Assembly (NCBI GenBank): GCA_903845935.1
Contig: CAIMZI010000091.1
Coordinates: 1 to 64,000 of the forward strand
Direction of reading: 5' to 3'
DNA from: an uncultured beta proteobacterium
GTDB lineage: Bacteria; Pseudomonadota; Gammaproteobacteria; Burkholderiales; Burkholderiaceae_C
DNA length: 64,000 nt
Below are positions 10,024 through 19,934 of this stretch, in pieces (positions within the stretch are counted from its first letter, which is position 1; each line of letters begins with the position of its first letter). The notes under the pieces were generated by a model. It had not been told where the DNA came from and ran no database searches. It saw nothing but the letters and a program-made list of their open reading frames with translations. The position numbers and the translations under genes were made by a program.

Positions 10024-10374
10024 CTATCGCCCCAGATGCTGCGGTGTGAGCAGGCGCTCTACCACCTTGCCGTTCTTGAGATGCGACTCCACGATTTCAT
10101 CGATATCAGCCGTATCCACATAGCTGTACCAGACCGCTTCCGGGTAGACCACGGCCACTGGCCCCGCAGCACAGCGGTCCAGGCAGCCGGCCTTGTTGAC
10201 GCGCACCTGTCCAGGTCCGCTAATACCGGCCTCTCTGACCAGGGCCTTGCAATGGTCAAACGCCTCTTGCGCCTGGAAGTTGGCACAGCAGGCCTCGCCG
10301 TTTTTGCGCTCGTTCAGGCAGAAAAAAATGTGGCGCTCGAAATAGGAGGGTGCGGGGGGTGTGGTTTCAGACAT
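10024..10374 (-). CDS. Thioredoxin-like [2Fe-2S] ferredoxin
   Basis: The product is 116 aa, matching the thin ferredoxin family. Four cysteine positions fit a [2Fe-2S] site: HIFFC, the EACC pair, GCLDRC. The cluster-binding second half reads GCLDRCAAGPVAVVYPE. These proteins carry electrons, but their partners are usually unknown. Its position between a HemJ-like protein and a hydrolase is common in Comamonadaceae as far as I recall. A link with haem metabolism is only an inference from the neighbours. Confidence 0.88.
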   Translation of the reverse strand: MSETTPPAPSYFERHIFFCLNERKNGEACCANFQAQEAFDHCKALVREAGISGPGQVRVNKAGCLDRCAAGPVAVVYPEAVWYSYVDTADIDEIVESHLKNGKVVERLLTPQHLGR

Positions 10375-10413
10375 GGCCAGATTTTAGTTTTTTGCGCACC
10401 CCGGGGAAATGGT

Positions 10414-10890
10414 TCAAAACGGCTTGACGACCACCAGAATGACGATGGCCGTCAGCAGCAACACAGGAACCTCGTTGAACCAGCGAAACCAGACGTGGCT
10501 GCGGCCCTCGGTACCGGCCTCGAACTTACGCAACATGCCGGCACAGACTGCGTGATAGATCACAGCAAAAAGCACCAAGGTCAGCTTGATGTGCATCCAG
10601 CCCGGGCCAGTGCCGTCGCCCATGCCAAAGGTCCAGCCATAGAGCCCCCAGATCCACAGTCCAAAACCCAGGGCCAGCAGCACCAGCATGTGGCTGAAGC
10701 GCATCAGCTTGCGCGCCATCAGCAACAGACGGGCGCGCTCCGCATCCGAACCGGCGGGAACCATGGCCAGATTGACGAAGATGCGCGGCAGGTAGAACAG
10801 GCCGGCAAACCAGCTGGCGACGAAAACGATGTGAAAGGACTTTACCCAGAGCATGGGCTTGAGTTTAGGCCCCATCGGGTGTTCGCCCAT
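10414..10890 (-). CDS. hemJ: HemJ/CopD-family membrane protein, likely protoporphyrinogen IX oxidase
   Basis: The product is about 158 aa with four predicted membrane segments. It has the family signature WVKSFHIVFVASWFAGLFYL with its conserved histidine, and GWMHIKLTLVLF with the conserved lysine; both residues are important in characterised HemJ. HemJ converts protoporphyrinogen IX to protoporphyrin IX. The divergent hemB next door supports a haem role. Start choice is uncertain: GTG 10899 touches the terminator T-run, ATG 10890 or 10875 lack a clear ribosome site, and ATG 10854 begins directly at the family core. Confidence 0.82.
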   Translation of the reverse strand: MGEHPMGPKLKPMLWVKSFHIVFVASWFAGLFYLPRIFVNLAMVPAGSDAERARLLLMARKLMRFSHMLVLLALGFGLWIWGLYGWTFGMGDGTGPGWMHIKLTLVLFAVIYHAVCAGMLRKFEAGTEGRSHVWFRWFNEVPVLLLTAIVILVVVKPF

Positions 10891-10900
10891 GCTTGACACA

Positions 10901-10928
10901 AAAAAAACCCCAGCACGTGGGCTGGGGT
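10901..10928 (-). terminator. Rho-independent terminator of the candidate small RNA
   Basis: Stem CCCCAGC/GCTGGGG of 7 bp, loop CCACGT, followed on the minus strand by eight T (10908-10901). It ends right before the hemJ start codons, so it would stop transcripts from the hemJ-hemB gap before hemJ unless read through. Confidence 0.85.
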
Positions 10929-10999
10929 AGTAAGCCTATTTGCTGTCACACATCAAGGCCCCGCTCAGGGAGGAAAAGCGGGAGGTAGCAAGCTACCCG
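10901..10999 (-). ncRNA. Candidate small RNA with CCUCCC loop, between hemJ and hemB
   Basis: Read on the minus strand, a promoter-like pair (11029-11034 and 11006-11011) is followed by three hairpins. First, GGTAG-CTTG-CTACC (10997-10984). Second, CCCGC (10982-10978) with GCGGG (10964-10960) around a 13-nt loop TTTTCCTCCCTGA. Third, CCCCAGC/GCTGGGG (10928-10909) plus eight T, a textbook terminator. CCUCCC, an anti-Shine-Dalgarno string, occurs once in the loop and once between the first two hairpins. I recall a comparative-genomics 'hemB' RNA motif from Betaproteobacteria; whether this is that motif needs a covariance search. It could alternatively be the leader of hemJ. Confidence 0.6.
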
Positions 11000-11005
11000 A
11001 AGCTG

Positions 11006-11034
11006 ACTTTAACAAAGTTCTCTCACAAGCACAA
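11006..11034 (-). promoter_or_regulatory. Candidate promoter of the small RNA
   Basis: TTGTGC (plus 11029-11034) and TAAAGT (11006-11011) on the minus strand with 17 nt between; 3 of 6 and 4 of 6 consensus matches. It would start RNA near 10999, just before the first hairpin. Confidence 0.4.
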
Positions 11035-11153
11035 GCGAATTTATCAAATGACCTTACACAGAACTGTGACATTTCCTACATAAAGCGTCGCCGCAGCCTT
11101 TTTGACAGAAGAAAAATGGCCGAAAGACTGGTCAACGCAAGCCGATACGGTGA

Positions 11154-12200
<1,047 letters not shown>

Positions 12201-12211
12201 GGCGCAGCAGG

Positions 12212-12232
12212 CGGGGCTGTCAACGCCCCGCT
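12212..12232 (+). terminator. Stem-loop after hemB
   Basis: GCGGGGC (12212-12218) pairs perfectly with GCCCCGC (12226-12232) around a 7-nt loop, 11 nt after the hemB stop. No T-run follows, so it may be a weak or Rho-assisted terminator. The remainder of the 237-bp gap to the next gene shows nothing else I can identify. Confidence 0.5.
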
Positions 12233-12437
12233 GCCGCCAGTTTCTCTGGCATAGCCGTGATCCACAGATTTGCCCTAACATGGTGTGGCAGTGGCTCCGG
12301 TCAGCTTGGCGCCGCGCGCATTGCAACGAAGGCACATGGGGTTCGATCGAGCGTGGCACGACTACATCGTGCTGGTACAAAGGCTTTCCACACATTACAC
12401 TTGCACTCTAATTCATACATTGATTAGGGAGAGTTGA

Positions 12438-12683
12438 ATGAAGCTCGCTGCATTTGCTTTGGGTGTCGTCTTCAGTAGCACTGCGTTTGCCGGTGACACC
12501 TTGGTCGCCTGTGGGGACGAAGCACACGCACCCTTTACCTATCTACCAATATCCAAAAAATCCAGGTTCGCGGACAAGATTCCCCTGATTGAAGCGAGCC
12601 TCAAAAAACTCAGCGCAGACGGCACAATAGGCAGGCTGATACGAAAGCACATGGCGGCTGTGGGCGTTGAATTGCCGAAATAA
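12438..12683 (+). CDS. Internally deleted periplasmic substrate-binding protein (SBP_bac_3 remnant)
   Basis: The product is only 81 aa: a signal peptide ([18 protein letters not shown]), then [16 protein letters not shown], which resembles the first strand of family-3 solute-binding proteins, then directly [20 protein letters not shown] and a terminal helix that resemble the end of the same family. The usual 160-180 residues between are missing while the frame stays open. A good ribosome site (GGGAGAG) precedes the ATG, so it may still be made. It ends 8 nt before a large hybrid kinase, so an intact ancestor was perhaps its periplasmic sensor. Alternatively it is a new short secreted protein. 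Confidence 0.6.
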   Translation: MKLAAFALGVVFSSTAFAGDTLVACGDEAHAPFTYLPISKKSRFADKIPLIEASLKKLSADGTIGRLIRKHMAAVGVELPK

Positions 12684-12691
12684 AATGCCCC

Positions 12692-15600
12692 ATGCGTCCC
12701 TCGCAGCACAAACCCCTGCGCTCTATTCAACTCCGTTTTACGGTTTTGCTGGCGCTGTTGATTAGCCTGGTGCTCCTGGGCTGGGGCGTGCTCAATTACC
12801 AGGCGGCACGGGCGGGCTATCAACAAGAACTTGTCATGCGCATGGAAGGTATCAAGGAACGCCTGAAAACCAGCCTGCCAGCGTCCATTTGGGATTACTA
12901 CGAACAGCAGATCAAACTCTCCGTGGATGCCGAGATCCGGGACCAAGCCGTGCTGGGCATACAGGTCTGGGGCAACAATGGGCAGCTGCTCTACAGTACC
13001 GTTCGGGAAGGCACCGAGTGGACCCACCGGGAAGCCGCGCCCGCTGCCGACCGTGTGATCTCCTGGGACAATATCTATTCGGTCGATGGCAAAAATATGC
13101 CCGTAGGACAGACCAGGCTGTATGTCTCCGAACGCTCCATACAGCAGAAGATGCAAGCCGAACTGCGCAAGCTCTTGACGCAGCTGCTGCTGACCAATGT
13201 AATCCTGGTGACCTCCATCTACTTTCTGCTGCGCAGCGTGGTACTCAAACCGATGCGACAGCTCAAGCGGGCCCTGGTCGAACTCAACGCGGGCAATGCC
13301 GATTTGTCCCTGCAAATACCACCGGCCCAGGTCAACGAAATAGACGAGGTGATTGAGAGCTTCAACCGCTTCATTGCCAAGCTCAAGGGCGTGATGGGTG
13401 GCTCCATCGGCAATGTGCAGGAAGCCATTGCCAAGGTGGCACAGGGCGATTTGGAATCACCCATAGACCAGAAAGAGGCCAGCGAGAGCAGCATCATGGG
13501 CCGCCTGGCCGTGATGCGATCCAATCTGCGCCAATACCAAAGCAACGAACAAAAATACACCCAGGAGTTGCAGCAGGCCGCGCTTGAGGCGGAACAAGCC
13601 GTCCGCTCCAAAGGCGATTTTCTGGCGAATATGAGCCACGAGATTCGCACGCCGATGAACGCCATCATCGGACTGTCCGGACTGGCGCTGACGCAGGACA
13701 TGTCGCCACGCTTGCTGGACTACCTTAGCAAGATCAAACGCAGCGGCGAGCATCTGCTGGGCATCATCAACGACATTCTGGACTTCTCCAAAATGGAATC
13801 CGGCAAGATGGAAATCGAGGCGGTACCCTTCGAAGTGGATGCCATGATGGAGAACGTCATCAACATGATTGGTGACAAGGTGGAGGCCACCGGACTGGAG
13901 TTGATCTGCCGCGTAGCCCACAACATTCCGCGCGTCTTGGTGGGCGATGCTCTGCGCATAGGCCAGACCCTGATCAACCTGGCCAACAATGCCGTCAAGT
14001 TCACCGAAAGCGGCGAGGTGCGCATCAGCATCGACATGCAGGAATGCGCCGACACCGAGGTGCTGTTGCGCTTCGAGGTCACCGACACCGGCATCGGGCT
14101 CAAGCCCGAGCAGTTAGGCAAACTGTTCCAGAGCTTTGCGCAGGCCGACTCGTCCACCACCCGCAAGTACGGCGGCACCGGTCTGGGCCTCGCCATCAGC
14201 AAGAGCCTGGCCGAGGCCATGGGCGGCGCCATAGGCGTGCACAGCAGCTATGGCGAAGGCAGCACCTTCTGGTTCACGGCGCGCTTAGGGATTGAGTCCT
14301 GGGAACGCGTGCTGGGGCGCCCGCAGGTAGACCTGCACGGCAGCCACATCCTGGTGGTCGACGACAGTCTGACCGCGGCCCTGGTGCTGTCCCAGATGCT
14401 GGAGGTAATTGGATTTACGGTACACACCGTGAACTCCGGCCAGGCTGCGCTGGATACGCTGAAGGCCTCCACACAACAGCCCTTTGACATGATTCTGTTG
14501 GACTGGCGCATGCCCGGCATGGACGGACTGGAAACGGCGCGTGCGATCCAGGCCTTGGGCCTGCCCAAGTGCCCGCAGCTCATCATGCTCTCGGCACACC
14601 GGCAGGACGGCGTGGTCAAGGAAGCGGCCAGCATGGGCATTGAACACTTTCTGAGCAAGCCGGTTAGCTCCTCACTGCTGTTCAACACCTTGATGCAGGC
14701 CGCCGGCCACGCCGAGCGGCGTGAGCATCAGCAGCGCAGCGACGGCAATCCACACGAAGAAGAACTGCAGCGCATAAGCGGCGCCCGCGTGCTGCTGGTG
14801 GAGGACAACGAGATCAACCAGCAAGTGGCCACCGAACTGCTGACGTCCCACTGCTTTGAGGTCGACCTTGCTCCGGATGGCCTCGTGGCAGTCACGCAGG
14901 TGGCTGCGCGCGTGGCGGACCGCCGCCCCTACGACATCGTGCTGATGGACATGCAAATGCCGGTGATGGATGGCGTGACCGCGGCACGCCTGATCCGCGA
15001 AAGCATGAGTGCTGCGGTGCTGCCCATCGTCGCCATGACCGCCAATGCCATGAAGGCCGACCGCGACCGTTGCATGGATGCCGGCATGAACGGGGTAGTG
15101 ACCAAACCCATCAACCCCAACGAGCTGTGGCTGGCGCTGGTGCAGTGGGTCAAGGTACGCGATGGACTGGGTCAGGCGCGACACGCCCCGCATACCCCTG
15201 CACCGGCGCCTGAGGCAGACGAGCAGTTGATGGAATTGCTGCAGGGGATAGAAGGTCTGGAGCCCTTGCAAGGCCTGCAACGCAGCGGCGGCAAGGCCAG
15301 CTTTTACATCAGCATGCTGCGCAAGATGGCGGCGTCGCAAGCCGAAGCAGTGCAGCGCGTGCGCGAACAACTGGCAGCCCACGACCGGCAAAGCGCCGAG
15401 CGCAGCGCCCACACTCTCAAGGGCGTGGCTGGCAACCTGGGCGCTGTCGCACTGCAGAATAGCGCCGGTGCCCTCGAATCCTCGCTGCACGCTGGTGCAG
15501 ACGAGGTGCAATGCCAAGCCTGCACCAGCCACACCGAACAAGTGCTGTCCAAGCTGCTGCAAGCGCTGCAAGAGACACCCGGATTTGTGCTCGCCGACAC

Positions 15601-15820
15601 GGTCTCCAGCGAAGCTGCACCGGCCACCGAGACAGACCGCCAGCGCGCCCCGGCGGTGCTCGAGCAACTCAAAAAATGCCTGCGCGAAGACGATGCATCG
15701 GCCCTATCGATCTGGGAAGAAAATGCCAGCCTGCTGGGTAGCTTGCTTCCTCAGGCAAAAGCGGTGCAGGCCGCCATCGAAAATTTTGACTATGAAGTGG
15801 CCTTGGACTTACTGACCTGA
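12692..15820 (+). CDS. Hybrid sensor histidine kinase (HAMP-HisKA-HATPase-REC-REC-HPt)
   Basis: The product is 1042 aa. There is a membrane segment at about residues 14-33, a periplasmic domain to about 163, a second membrane segment to about 183, then HAMP. The H-box [14 protein letters not shown] (His near 315) and the ATP-binding GTGLGLAIS box follow. REC1 has [11 protein letters not shown] (Asp near 602), REC2 has [11 protein letters not shown] (Asp near 751), and a C-terminal HPt domain has [14 protein letters not shown] (His near 906). All phospho-acceptors look intact, so an internal His-Asp-His relay is likely. No response regulator with an output domain is adjacent; the partner must be elsewhere. 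The ligand is unknown. Confidence 0.93.
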   Translation: MRPSQHKPLRSIQLRFTVLLALLISLVLLGWGVLNYQAARAGYQQELVMRMEGIKERLKTSLPASIWDYYEQQIKLSVDAEIRDQAVLGIQVWGNNGQLLYSTVREGTEWTHREAAPAADRVISWDNIYSVDGKNMPVGQTRLYVSERSIQQKMQAELRKLLTQLLLTNVILVTSIYFLLRSVVLKPMRQLKRALVELNAGNADLSLQIPPAQVNEIDEVIESFNRFIAKLKGVMGGSIGNVQEAIAKVAQGDLESPIDQKEASESSIMGRLAVMRSNLRQYQSNEQKYTQELQQAALEAEQAVRSKGDFLANMSHEIRTPMNAIIGLSGLALTQDMSPRLLDYLSKIKRSGEHLLGIINDILDFSKMESGKMEIEAVPFEVDAMMENVINMIGDKVEATGLELICRVAHNIPRVLVGDALRIGQTLINLANNAVKFTESGEVRISIDMQECADTEVLLRFEVTDTGIGLKPEQLGKLFQSFAQADSSTTRKYGGTGLGLAISKSLAEAMGGAIGVHSSYGEGSTFWFTARLGIESWERVLGRPQVDLHGSHILVVDDSLTAALVLSQMLEVIGFTVHTVNSGQAALDTLKASTQQPFDMILLDWRMPGMDGLETARAIQALGLPKCPQLIMLSAHRQDGVVKEAASMGIEHFLSKPVSSSLLFNTLMQAAGHAERREHQQRSDGNPHEEELQRISGARVLLVEDNEINQQVATELLTSHCFEVDLAPDGLVAVTQVAARVADRRPYDIVLMDMQMPVMDGVTAARLIRESMSAAVLPIVAMTANAMKADRDRCMDAGMNGVVTKPINPNELWLALVQWVKVRDGLGQARHAPHTPAPAPEADEQLMELLQGIEGLEPLQGLQRSGGKASFYISMLRKMAASQAEAVQRVREQLAAHDRQSAERSAHTLKGVAGNLGAVALQNSAGALESSLHAGADEVQCQACTSHTEQVLSKLLQALQETPGFVLADTVSSEAAPATETDRQRAPAVLEQLKKCLREDDASALSIWEENASLLGSLLPQAKAVQAAIENFDYEVALDLLT

Positions 15821-15935
15821 GTTGTTGACCTGCGCTACGGAGCGACGTTTTCCCCCTGTGCGCAAACTCGCATGGGCTCAGGCAAAATCAGGGTATGCGC
15901 GCGCTACTACTGCGCATGCCGCAGCTATACCCTCC

Positions 15936-16502
15936 ATGCAAGTCCCCACCACATCCCAGCTGATCCGCTTCAACAAGCCCTATGGTGTGCTCAGCCAATT
16001 CACGCCGGAGGGGCGCTGGCGTGGGCTCCAGGATTTCATTGACCTGGCGGGCGTCTATGTGGCCGGGCGGCTCGACGGCGACAGCGAGGGCCTGCTGCTG
16101 CTGACCGACGACGGCAAGTTGCAGGCCCGCATTTCAGACCCCCGTTTCAAGCTGGAGAAAACCTACTGGGCCCAGGTGGAGGGTCTACCGGAAGAGGCCG
16201 CGCTGCAGGCACTGTGCCAGGGCGTGCAGCTCAACGACGGCATGACCCTGCCGGCGCGCGCCCGTTTGCTGCAGCCGCCACCCGCCGTGTGGGAGCGCGA
16301 TCCACCCATCCGTGTGCGCCTGAACAAACCAACTGCGTGGATTGAACTGATCATCCGCGAAGGCCGTAACCGCCAGGTGCGCCGCATGACGGCGGCCGTG
16401 GGCCACCCCACCCTGCGCCTGATCCGCGCGGCGATCGGCCCCTACACGCTGGACGGCCTGGCACCGGGCACTTGGCAAAGGCAGGGTCCACAAGCGACTT
16501 GA
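15936..16502 (+). CDS. rluE: 23S rRNA pseudouridine synthase, RluE-like
   Basis: From ATG 15936 the product is 188 aa, starting MQVPTTSQLIRFNKPYGVL. The catalytic motif GRLDGDSEGLLLLT contains the conserved Asp of the RsuA/RluE family. The C-terminal segment EGRNRQVRRMTAAVGHPTLR is also characteristic. E. coli RluE modifies U2457 of 23S rRNA. No S4 domain is visible, which fits RluE rather than RluB or RsuA. The frame is open to 15822, but the upstream codons do not look like this family. It is followed by a decayed gene. Confidence 0.9.
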   Translation: MQVPTTSQLIRFNKPYGVLSQFTPEGRWRGLQDFIDLAGVYVAGRLDGDSEGLLLLTDDGKLQARISDPRFKLEKTYWAQVEGLPEEAALQALCQGVQLNDGMTLPARARLLQPPPAVWERDPPIRVRLNKPTAWIELIIREGRNRQVRRMTAAVGHPTLRLIRAAIGPYTLDGLAPGTWQRQGPQAT

Positions 16503-17100
16503 ACTCCGCGGGCAGCAGCATCCATTCAAGCCGCCGCGAGGATTGAGATTCCGCACATTCCGCCGCACGGCCCCGGGCCAGACCCGCAGCCCTTTTATGA
16601 CCTGGACCGCTCCCGCCTGATGGCAAAGGTCGAGCAAAGCCTGGGCCGCGATATCGCCGTGCGGATCCAACGCGCCCAGATGCAAGTGGGATCTCGACTT
16701 GCGCCGCTCCTTCGGGCCGTTCAAACGCTGCTTTGATGTCTTCGTGCCCGAATGGGTTCCGATGCTGGATGTGCCAGATATCACCTTTCGCGTCCTGCAG
16801 GACACCAATGGCGATGGCGTGGAGGAACAGGTCTATGGCGAGGCGTTTTTCCAGGTGCGCTGGGACGCCGATCTCACCGGCGCCAGCTACACCGATTTCG
16901 CGCCCTTTGTGGGCCTCTCATGGCCCCTGTAACGGCTGAACGGCGCGGGCATTGGGGAGTGGCACTACCCCTGGGTTGCCCTCTCGGTGGTAAACACCAA
17001 TTGACGGCGCGCCGCTGAACCTGCGTGGCAGTGCCCGCCTGTATGCAGTCGATGCCATCTTGCAACTGATCGCCGCCTACCGGACTGCGGCTAACGCCGC
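16503..17100 (+). pseudogene. Decayed gene of unknown function with frameshifts and stops
   Basis: No intact gene fits this 628-bp stretch, yet protein-like segments run on in changing frames. Frame one gives IEIPHIPPHGPGPDPQPFYD onward to about 16690. It shifts to WDLDLRRSFGPFKRCFDVF and then FRVLQDTNGDGVEEQVYGE, with a stop at 16930-16932. After that stop the same frame reads RLNGAGIGEWHYPWVALSVV to another stop at 17002. It then shifts again to GAPLNLRGSARLYAVDAIL. The NGDGVEE part resembles a calcium-binding-like loop in a secreted protein. I do not recognise the family. At least two frameshifts and two stops indicate a dead gene. Confidence 0.6.
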
Positions 17101-17130
17101 GCTAATCCCACATGCTGGCACACTGAAGCC

Positions 17131-17862
17131 ATGCCAAGCCCCATTGAAAAACGACTGATTGCCGCACTCTCCTCGCAGTCCTTAAGCCTGCGCGGCTGCT
17201 TCACGCCAGTCGCCGCAGATGGCCTGCCCACCCTAGCCAATGGCGAGCCTGCCGCCAGCGTCTGGATGGTCGGCGTCATTGGCTCGGCCTTCTGGCCGCA
17301 CTTCAAGTCCTCGGCGTTTTACACCGACGGCCAGCCCGACCCACTGGACCGCTGGAGCCGCGCCATCGCTGAAGAACTGGCGGCGCGCTTTGGCGGCCTG
17401 GCGTTATTTCCGTTTGACGGACCGCCCTACCACCCGTTCCAGCGTTGGGCCGACCGATCAGATGTCACACAGCCCAGCCGCATGCTGCTGCGCATCCACC
17501 CGGAGCACGGCCTGTGGCATGCCTACCGCTTTGCGCTAGCCTTGCCGGTGATGCTCGACGGTGCAGAAGCCAATGCACCCCAGGCGATCACGCCACCACG
17601 CAAAGCCACTTTGCCAACTCCGGCCACCGACCTGTGCGCCACCTGCAGCGGGCAGCCCTGCCTGCAGGCCTGCCCGGTGGGCGCCTACACCGGTGCGGCA
17701 TTTTTAATCGAGGCCTGCGCCAGCCATCTGCATTCGGCTCAGGGCACGGACTGCATGCAGGGCGGCTGTCTGGCGCGCCGCGCCTGCCCGGTGGCGCCTG
17801 AGCTGCGCTACACGCAGGAGCATGCGGCCTTTCATATGCAGGCCTTTGCTGGGCAACATTGA
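17131..17862 (+). CDS. Ferredoxin-like protein with two 4Fe-4S motifs
   Basis: The product is 243 aa, probably cytoplasmic. The first two-thirds has no motif I can name but shares a hydrophobic fold start (VWMVGVIGSAFWPHFK). The last third has two cysteine sets: CATCSGQPCLQACPVGAY and, further on, DCMQGGCLARRACPVAPE, enough for two 4Fe-4S clusters. The layout is reminiscent of the ferredoxin half of epoxyqueuosine reductase (QueG), but that enzyme is longer and binds cobalamin, so I do not assign it. It starts 30 nt after the decayed gene and stands before the TonB receptor. Confidence 0.75.
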   Translation: MPSPIEKRLIAALSSQSLSLRGCFTPVAADGLPTLANGEPAASVWMVGVIGSAFWPHFKSSAFYTDGQPDPLDRWSRAIAEELAARFGGLALFPFDGPPYHPFQRWADRSDVTQPSRMLLRIHPEHGLWHAYRFALALPVMLDGAEANAPQAITPPRKATLPTPATDLCATCSGQPCLQACPVGAYTGAAFLIEACASHLHSAQGTDCMQGGCLARRACPVAPELRYTQEHAAFHMQAFAGQH

Positions 17863-17962
17863 GGCGGCTGCCTGCGCTGCGGTACCAAGGCCGCCACTGA
17901 TGTCTAATAGACGCTAGAAGACAAAGCTGGCGTCGGCGTGCGGCGCCCCTGGGAGTGCGAAT

Positions 17963-19930
17963 GTGATTCATCCAAAATTTCTCTTAGGCCTGGCCTGTGT
18001 GTGGGCGCAACTGGCAGGCGCCGCTGTCTCTAACGTCTCGGAATCGGACTATCTGGCGGACATGCCCACCGTCATCTCGGTGTCGCGCATTGCCCAGACC
18101 CTGGAAGACACGCCCGGCGCCGTCACCATCCTGGACCGCGCCTTCATCCGCATGACGGGCGCGCGTGACGTGGTCGACCTGCTGCGCTTTGTGCCCGGCT
18201 TTCAGACCACCAGCGCCTTCGAGACCGACGCCCCCATGGCCACCTACCATGGCCGAGACAACGATTGGGCCAACCGCATTCAGGTGCTGGTAGACGGCCG
18301 CTCGGTCTACTCCAGCCTGCTCGATGGTTCCGCCGGTATCGGCTGGCAGACGCTGGCGCTGGATGACATCGAACGCATTGAGGTGCTGCGCGGATCCAAT
18401 TCAGCCACCTACGGCGCGCGCGCCTTTCTCGGCGTGGTCAACATCATTTCGCGCGATGTGCGCGAGACCCAGGGCCCGGCCGCCGCCGTCACCAAGGGTG
18501 AGAACGGCATCACAGACCTTGGCATGCGCGTGGGCTGGAGCCAGGCCGACGCCAGCTACCGACTCAGCGCAGACAGCGTCAGTGACAACGGCCTGCAGGG
18601 AGCGTTTGGCAAAAACCATACCGAAAGGCTGAATTTTTCGTCGCACATGGCGCTGGATCAGGGCGCCGACCTGGACCTGCGCGCCGGCACGGTGAGCATT
18701 GATGCTGGTCGAGGCAGCTTTCTGCCGAACCAGTATGGCAACCCGACCCGCATGCGCTTCATGGGCTCACAGTTTGTGCAGGCCGACTGGCGGCAGTCGC
18801 TGGACGATACGCACGACCTGGCACTTAGCGCTTCTCATACCCAAAACAGCAACCGCGACAACTTTACCTACTTGACCCACTCTCCTATCAACGGCAGGGA
18901 CTACTACGGCGCCATCGTGGACTTCAGCGGCGACGAAACTATCGACACCCTGACACTGCAAAACACCATCCGACTCGGCCCCACGCTGCGCACCGTATGG
19001 GGCGCCGAGCTGCGCCAGGAACGGGTGGTTTCAGCTACGCAATTCAATGGCCTGGGCGGCATAAAAACCGACTATTACCGCTTGTTTGGCAGTGCCGAAT
19101 GGCGACTCTCCGAGCAATGGCTGCTCAATGCCGGCGCCCTGGCGGAATCCAATGAGCTGTCCGGCGACTCCGTCTCGCCCAGACTGATGCTGAACTGGCA
19201 GGTAGCACCGGGCCACACATTGCGCATGGGCGCGTCCACCGCGTTCCGTCCGCCCAGCGCCTTCGAAAAATACGGCCGCATCCAGTACGTAGACGCCAAT
19301 GGCCAGAATCCCACCGGCTACTTCACCTTCAACAACGGTAGCGTCGGGGCCGAAAAATTATTTTCGCGCGAGCTAGGCTACAACCTGGACCTGCCGGCCC
19401 TGCACCTGGGCGGCGATGTGCGCGTGTTCAATGAGCAAATCACCAACGCCATTGTCACCGACCCTGGCTTGCAACCCGAGACCACGGCCAATGCCCAGGA
19501 TGACCAGATCACGGGAATCGAGATGCAAGCGAACTGGGCGCCGCAGCCGGATACCAAGCTATTTTTAACGCAAACCTGGACCCAGATCCATGTCAGCGCC
19601 TCACCCAACGAGGAGCTGCTTTTCCGGGCCGAGCACGGCGCGCCGCGCTATGCCTTTAGCCTGACGCTGATGCACGACTTTGCCAGCGGACTTCACCTGT
19701 CCTTGATGCAGCAGGCAAGCGACGAGATGGCCCTGATGTCGGACTCCGGAGACCATGCGCTCTATTCCATGCGGCGCACGGATCTGAGGTTGGCCCAGGA
19801 CTTTTTGCTGGGTGGCAAAAAGACGGTTGTGGCCTTGGTGCTGCAAAACCTGGGCGCGCCCTATCAGGACGGCGACTGGAAGTTCCGCTTCGAACGCCGC
19901 GCCATGGTAACGCTAAAGATAGAAGACTAA
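17963..19930 (+). CDS. TonB-dependent outer membrane receptor
   Basis: The product is 655 aa, starting at GTG 17963 with GGGAG 7 nt upstream. A signal peptide is followed by a TonB-box-like PTVISVSR and a plug domain (about residues 45-165, including DTPGAVTILDRAFI, VLVDGRSVYS and IERIEVLRGSNSATYGARAF). The rest is a 22-strand barrel ending in a typical aromatic strand. The ligand is unknown. No cobalamin riboswitch or Fur-box is apparent in the 100-bp upstream gap. It is the first gene of a trio with a periplasmic binding protein (5 nt later) and a hybrid kinase. Confidence 0.92.
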   Translation: MIHPKFLLGLACVWAQLAGAAVSNVSESDYLADMPTVISVSRIAQTLEDTPGAVTILDRAFIRMTGARDVVDLLRFVPGFQTTSAFETDAPMATYHGRDNDWANRIQVLVDGRSVYSSLLDGSAGIGWQTLALDDIERIEVLRGSNSATYGARAFLGVVNIISRDVRETQGPAAAVTKGENGITDLGMRVGWSQADASYRLSADSVSDNGLQGAFGKNHTERLNFSSHMALDQGADLDLRAGTVSIDAGRGSFLPNQYGNPTRMRFMGSQFVQADWRQSLDDTHDLALSASHTQNSNRDNFTYLTHSPINGRDYYGAIVDFSGDETIDTLTLQNTIRLGPTLRTVWGAELRQERVVSATQFNGLGGIKTDYYRLFGSAEWRLSEQWLLNAGALAESNELSGDSVSPRLMLNWQVAPGHTLRMGASTAFRPPSAFEKYGRIQYVDANGQNPTGYFTFNNGSVGAEKLFSRELGYNLDLPALHLGGDVRVFNEQITNAIVTDPGLQPETTANAQDDQITGIEMQANWAPQPDTKLFLTQTWTQIHVSASPNEELLFRAEHGAPRYAFSLTLMHDFASGLHLSLMQQASDEMALMSDSGDHALYSMRRTDLRLAQDFLLGGKKTVVALVLQNLGAPYQDGDWKFRFERRAMVTLKIED

Positions 19931-19934
19931 GGCC

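Noticed and set aside
10901-11034. 6S RNA as identity of the small RNA
   Set aside because: The candidate is about 99 nt with three separate hairpins and a terminator, not a long rod with a central bubble of about 180 nt.
17863-17962. Cobalamin or other riboswitch before the TonB receptor
   Set aside because: The gap is only 100 bp and I see no conserved box or multi-stem fold.
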